Shown one piece after another: positions 34,269 to 37,242 of a DNA stretch of 37,242 nucleotides. Origin of the DNA: Chloroflexota bacterium (GTDB lineage: Bacteria; Chloroflexota; Anaerolineae; Anaerolineales; UBA11579); the NCBI GenBank assembly GCA_019456165.1, contig VRUJ01000030.1:1-37242 (forward strand), given 5' to 3'. The stretch's first letter is position 1. The number at the start of each line of letters is the position of its first letter. The notes beneath the pieces are model-generated. The model saw only the letters and a program-made list of their open reading frames with translations, was not told the origin of the DNA and searched no databases. The translations under genes and the position numbers were made by a program.

Positions 34269-35240
34269 ATGAACATGATTGAAATCAATAATTTACGGCG
34301 CGTTTACAAGGCGACAATTGGCACTTTACGGCGAAAAACAAAAGAAGTGGTCGCCGTTGATGATATTTCTTTTAATGTGTCAGCAGGGGAGCTTTTCGGT
34401 CTGTTAGGTCCGAACGGTGCGGGAAAGACCACGGTAGTCAAAATGCTGACTACGTTGCTAATACCCACAAGCGGGACAGCTCGTATCATGGGAGCTGACG
34501 TTGAAAAGGAAGCCGAAAAAATCCGTCCTAAAATCGGATTCATTTTCGGTGGCGAGAGGGGGCTTTACTGGCGCTTATCTGCCCAAGACAACCTGCGCTA
34601 TTTTGCCAGCTTGTACCACGTGGATCCAAATGTGTCTAAGAAACGGATCGAATATCTGTTAGAGCTGGTCGGTTTAGAAGACCGCAGTAAAGAAAAGGTT
34701 GAGGGTTATTCACGAGGCATGAAGCAGCGCCTGCATATTGCCCGGGCGCTAATCCATGACCCCGAAGTGCTTTTCCTTGACGAACCAACCATCGGGCTAG
34801 ATCCTGTGGGAGCACGTAAACTGAGAGAGGTGATCCGTAATCTGCAATCAGAGCAGAAGACAATTCTACTCACAACCCACTACATGTTTGAGGCAGATGC
34901 GCTTTGCCAACGCATTGCCGTCATCGATCATGGAAATATCGTCGCGCTGGATACTCCCGAAGCACTCAAGAAGCTCGTAAAAGATCTTTCTGTAATAGAA
35001 GTTGAAGTCTTTGGTGTACCTGAAGAATTATTTGGCCGTTTGAGGGAGCAGCCGTTCGTGGATAATGTCGCAGTGGAGAACCGCGAACAAACACAAGTCC
35101 TGATGGTGCAGACACCTCGAGGTTCAGAAGCAGTTCCTGATCTGATAGCCCTATTGGATGGAGTTCGAATTGGCAAAGTTACCTCGCGGGAACCCACTCT
35201 AGAAGACGCGTATGTTCGCTTGGTTGGAGGTGAGACATGA
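34269..35240 (+). CDS. ABC-2 type transporter ATP-binding protein
   Basis: ATPase subunit of 323 residues. ATG 34269 is preceded by GGAGGAG with nine bases spacing, so it is preferred to TTG 34242. Walker A GPNGAGKTT, signature YSRGMKQRLHIARAL, Walker B LFLDEPTIGLDP and the switch TTHYMFEAD are all intact. The C-terminal ~90 residues form the variable extension common in exporters of the DrrA/NodI-like class. It powers export of an unknown substrate (drug, lipid or polysaccharide) with the permease that follows. Its TGA overlaps the permease ATG, so the pair is translationally coupled. Confidence 0.95.
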   Translation: MNMIEINNLRRVYKATIGTLRRKTKEVVAVDDISFNVSAGELFGLLGPNGAGKTTVVKMLTTLLIPTSGTARIMGADVEKEAEKIRPKIGFIFGGERGLYWRLSAQDNLRYFASLYHVDPNVSKKRIEYLLELVGLEDRSKEKVEGYSRGMKQRLHIARALIHDPEVLFLDEPTIGLDPVGARKLREVIRNLQSEQKTILLTTHYMFEADALCQRIAVIDHGNIVALDTPEALKKLVKDLSVIEVEVFGVPEELFGRLREQPFVDNVAVENREQTQVLMVQTPRGSEAVPDLIALLDGVRIGKVTSREPTLEDAYVRLVGGET

Positions 35241-36034
35241 GTTGGCAGAAAATTCGCAGCTACACACGCGTGGTAGCGCTTTCTTTCGAAATGGCCCTAC
35301 GTCAAAATGTGGCTGACGCGTTCATCCTTTTTACAATTATCGTGCAGCCATTGATCATCACGATATTGGCCTTATTGATGCTGCGCGACCAAGGCGAGAA
35401 TTATGCTATCTTCGTAGTAATTGGCAGCGGAATGACCGGGCTGTGGAGCAGTATGCTTTTTATCAGCGGGAACAGCATCAACCTTGAGCGCTGGACGGGG
35501 ACACTCGAATCACTCGTCGGATCACCCACGCCAATCCAGGTTGTGGTTTTCGGGAAGAGTTTAGCAAATGTGCTCCAATCTTTGTTCTCAATGTTGGGAA
35601 GTTACATCCTGGTATCACTAATTTTTGGTTTCCCAATTAAGATCTTGCAACCTGGCCTGTTCATAATTGCAGTCATTTTCACGATAATTTCTTTTGTGTG
35701 TTTCGGTTTGATCATGGCCTCGCTTTTCGTAGTAAACCCAGATCTGCAGCGTTGGCAGAACGGTTTAGAGTTTCCAATCTACATTTTATGTGGGTTCTTA
35801 TTTCCAATCGCAATCCTACCCAGCTGGACCACGCCTTTAAGCTACTTATTAGCTCCTTACTGGGCTGCACAAGCGCTGCATGGCAGCTCGAATGGGTCGA
35901 TGACCATCGGAGACTTGAGCCTAGCTCTTGGTATGATGGCATTCTTTAGTTTTACTTACCTTGCCCTTAGTGGAAGGCTTTTCAGAGTAATGCTCCGTAA
36001 AGCGCGCGTGGATGCGACCCTGGGAATGCAGTAG
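35237..36034 (+). CDS. ABC-2 type transporter permease
   Basis: Membrane protein of 265 residues with about six hydrophobic helices in the ABC-2 arrangement, including the LERWTGTLESLVGSPTP cytoplasmic segment typical of this family after helix 2. ATG 35237 overlaps the ATPase stop. It forms the channel with the ATPase just upstream. A second permease gene begins 142 bases later (36177) but is destroyed by an IS3 fragment; whether this permease can work as a homodimer is unknown. Confidence 0.93.
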   Translation: MSWQKIRSYTRVVALSFEMALRQNVADAFILFTIIVQPLIITILALLMLRDQGENYAIFVVIGSGMTGLWSSMLFISGNSINLERWTGTLESLVGSPTPIQVVVFGKSLANVLQSLFSMLGSYILVSLIFGFPIKILQPGLFIIAVIFTIISFVCFGLIMASLFVVNPDLQRWQNGLEFPIYILCGFLFPIAILPSWTTPLSYLLAPYWAAQALHGSSNGSMTIGDLSLALGMMAFFSFTYLALSGRLFRVMLRKARVDATLGMQ

Positions 36035-36057
36035 TTCTATTGATAATTGAAAACGTG

Positions 36058-36089
36058 AAGATTTCCCGCAGGTTGCTGCGGGGAATCTT
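36058..36089 (+). terminator. 13-bp hairpin after the first ABC permease
   Basis: AAGATTTCCCGCA (36058-36070) pairs with TGCGGGGAATCTT (36077-36089) over 13 positions with one G-U, loop of six. No U-run follows, so it is not a textbook intrinsic terminator. Immediately downstream an 11-bp inverted repeat GGAAAAAGCCA (36094-36104) / TGGCTTTTTCC (36142-36152) encloses a further small hairpin. Together they may be an intercistronic attenuator between the two permease genes. Confidence 0.5.
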
Positions 36090-36176
36090 CCGAGGAAAAA
36101 GCCATATGCCATTCTTCCTTACTGGAAGCATCTGAGTTTTCTGGCTTTTTCCAGATAAATCAATGAGGAAACAATA

Positions 36177-36506
36177 ATGGTAAGAACTGCTTGGATGAAC
36201 GCACGACTTTTCTTCGACGGCGCACTGCTATCATATATCGCCTTATTTCGCTGGCTGCGGCCAATGACATATCTGGCATCCAAAGTCGTACTGGCTTTTA
36301 TCCAGCCAGGTAAGCCTGCTCAGAATGCTTATATTGAACGTTTCAACCGGACTTACCGAGAAGATATTTTGGATGCTTATTTATTTTCTACGATTCAGGA
36401 GGTGCAAGCGATTACAGAAGATTGGTTAGAAGAATACAATACTATCCGCCCCCATGACGCCCTTGGGGGCCTGCCGCCTTATCAATATGCTGCGGCCAAA
36501 CCCTAA
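36177..36506 (+). pseudogene. Chimera: start of a second ABC-2 permease joined to the end of an IS3-family transposase
   Basis: Frame of 109 codons from ATG 36177, preceded by GAGGAA. The first ~38 residues (ALFRWLRPMTYLASKV and the preceding helix-like part) look like the N-terminus of an ABC-2 permease, the expected third gene of the exporter operon. From about 36292 the sequence becomes the C-terminus of an IS3-type integrase-core transposase: FIQPGKPAQNAYIERFNRTY, then WLEEYNTIRPHDALGG and PPYQYAA. The IS3 part belongs to the rve superfamily. The junction keeps the frame, so a hybrid protein could be made, but neither function is expected. The remnant ends near 36535, inside the next gene. 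Confidence 0.8.
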
Positions 36507-36961
36507 ATGTGTCCACTTTCACTTGGTACTAAAAATGGGAGCTTGACAGTCCCGCTCCCAATCACAAGCATTTGAGAGTTTTTATTAAAGGTAACCAGCT
36601 GCATGCGGAGCGAGAGAGCCAAATAAATTGAAATTCCAGCAAAGGAAACACCTAAAGGAATCAGGAAACACAGGGCTTCGATTGAATCTAACCAGGTTGA
36701 TCCACCGGTCAATATTTCCTGAAATGTTAATCCGAGTAGAGTACTTATTCCCACTGTGAACGCGATCAGGATGATTAGATATAACCAATTGCGGATCGTG
36801 CGTGGCTGGATTACAACGCTGCCATCTTCTGCCAGTGAACAGACCGCACCATCCATTTCAATGCTGCGATTACTCGCATAAGGAGACCGGCGGCGGTAGT
36901 ACCATAATCCAAAGACTGCCAGAACTGGTAAACCACAGATACAAGAGAATAGGATCCACAT
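36503..36961 (-). CDS. Small membrane protein of unknown function, 3' end replaced by IS3 sequence
   Basis: Protein of 152 residues with three predicted helices (~2-20, ~60-78 and ~92-115) and short polar stretches with beta-like character before and after (VCSLAEDGSVVIQP; MQLVTFNKNSQML), perhaps a PH-like or envelope stress-related fold; I do not recognise a family. The last ~10 codons (LVPSESGHI and stop) fall inside the right end of the IS3 remnant, so the native C-terminus has been lost. It reads toward the IS fragment. ATG 36961 has no strong Shine-Dalgarno. Confidence 0.6.
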   Translation of the reverse strand: MWILFSCICGLPVLAVFGLWYYRRRSPYASNRSIEMDGAVCSLAEDGSVVIQPRTIRNWLYLIILIAFTVGISTLLGLTFQEILTGGSTWLDSIEALCFLIPLGVSFAGISIYLALSLRMQLVTFNKNSQMLVIGSGTVKLPFLVPSESGHI

Positions 36962-37047
36962 AATAACTACGCCACCACTTTGATTTTTTTATCGGCTAAA
37001 GAAATTATACATCTAAGATACTATATTTTCCAAGAGGATTAATAGAA

Positions 37048-37124
37048 AAAAGCTTTTTGGCAATGACCGTGTAAAAAGCAGAGCTTTTTACCAAACAGAA
37101 TGACATGCGGTCATTCTGTCACTC
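37048..37124. repeat. 77-bp hairpin-rich repeat, copy 1
   Basis: Identical over 77 bases to 37166-37242, with a 41-base spacer between them. Each copy holds a 10-bp palindrome (AAAAGCTTTT), a perfect 9-bp hairpin GTAAAAAGC/GCTTTTTAC with a 3-base loop (37071-37091), and a perfect 9-bp hairpin CAGAATGAC/GTCATTCTG with a 5-base loop (37096-37118). No coding potential. It resembles REP- or MITE-like dispersed repeats. Confidence 0.9.
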
Positions 37125-37165
37125 TCCCATCCAGGATATTTTGTTATCCATATGAGTTAAAAGAT

Positions 37166-37242
37166 AAAAGCTTTTTGGCAATGACCGTGTAAAAAGCAGA
37201 GCTTTTTACCAAACAGAATGACATGCGGTCATTCTGTCACTC
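37166..37242. repeat. 77-bp hairpin-rich repeat, copy 2 (reaches window end)
   Basis: Second identical copy, 118 bases downstream of the first. The window stops exactly at the last repeated base, which is what an assembly break in a repeat array would give. Further copies may follow. Confidence 0.9.

Noticed and set aside
37048..37242. CRISPR array
   Set aside because: Only two repeats, each 77 bp, far longer than CRISPR repeats, with internal double hairpins and no cas genes in the window.

Overview
The window looks like a chromosomal piece of a Chloroflexota bacterium, probably class Anaerolineae. This is inferred from very large Cache/HAMP/GAF/PAS hybrid kinases, NarL-type pairs, moderate GC and many transposase scars; no rRNA or tRNA is present to confirm it. 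It is dominated by signalling genes.

Layout. (1) Module A, 147-7777: double-receiver regulator, Cache-HAMP-GAF-GAF-PAS histidine kinase, a threonine-synthase-like PLP enzyme fused to two receiver domains, and a stand-alone receiver. (2) 7778-8719: spacer holding a scrambled comEC fragment. (3) 8720-13428: NarX-like kinase with four PAS domains, ATGA-coupled to a LuxR-type regulator. (4) 13741-16074: a shortened, frame-broken second copy of that kinase/regulator pair. (5) 16333-23698: module B, a second copy of module A whose first gene is cut by an IS256-type remnant. (6) 23727-27386: Cache-GAF-PAS HD-GYP cyclic-di-GMP phosphodiesterase. (7) 27638-30811, minus strand: comEC, split by an in-frame TGA, and a ferric-reductase-like haem membrane protein. 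(8) 31116-32433: IS30 fragment fused onto a 5'-truncated sulfatase-like gene. (9) 32753-34054: Ser/Thr kinase-like FHA protein lacking the usual ATP-binding lysine. (10) 34269-36961: ABC-2 exporter operon whose last permease is cut by an IS3 remnant that also reaches the next gene. (11) 37048-37242: two identical 77-bp hairpin-rich repeats at the window end.

The most unusual system is the duplicated four-gene module. Each copy encodes receivers but no DNA-binding output domain; the only enzymatic domain besides the kinase is the PLP enzyme with two receiver domains. The simplest model is a phosphorelay that controls a threonine-synthase-like enzyme by phosphorylation of its own tail. The copies are damaged in a complementary way. 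Kinase A has lost 30 residues of its ATP-binding domain, including the ATP lid, whereas regulator A is full length. Kinase B is complete, whereas regulator B has lost most of its first receiver. A working pathway may therefore need parts from both copies. The two kinases also carry different extracytoplasmic sensors on otherwise matching bodies, and the sensor of kinase B matches that of the NarX-like kinase lying between the modules.

IS scars of four families (IS630-like, IS256, IS30, IS3) sit at the edges of truncated genes. A comEC remnant lies after module A in the same orientation as intact comEC after module B, so the duplicated block may once have reached into comEC.
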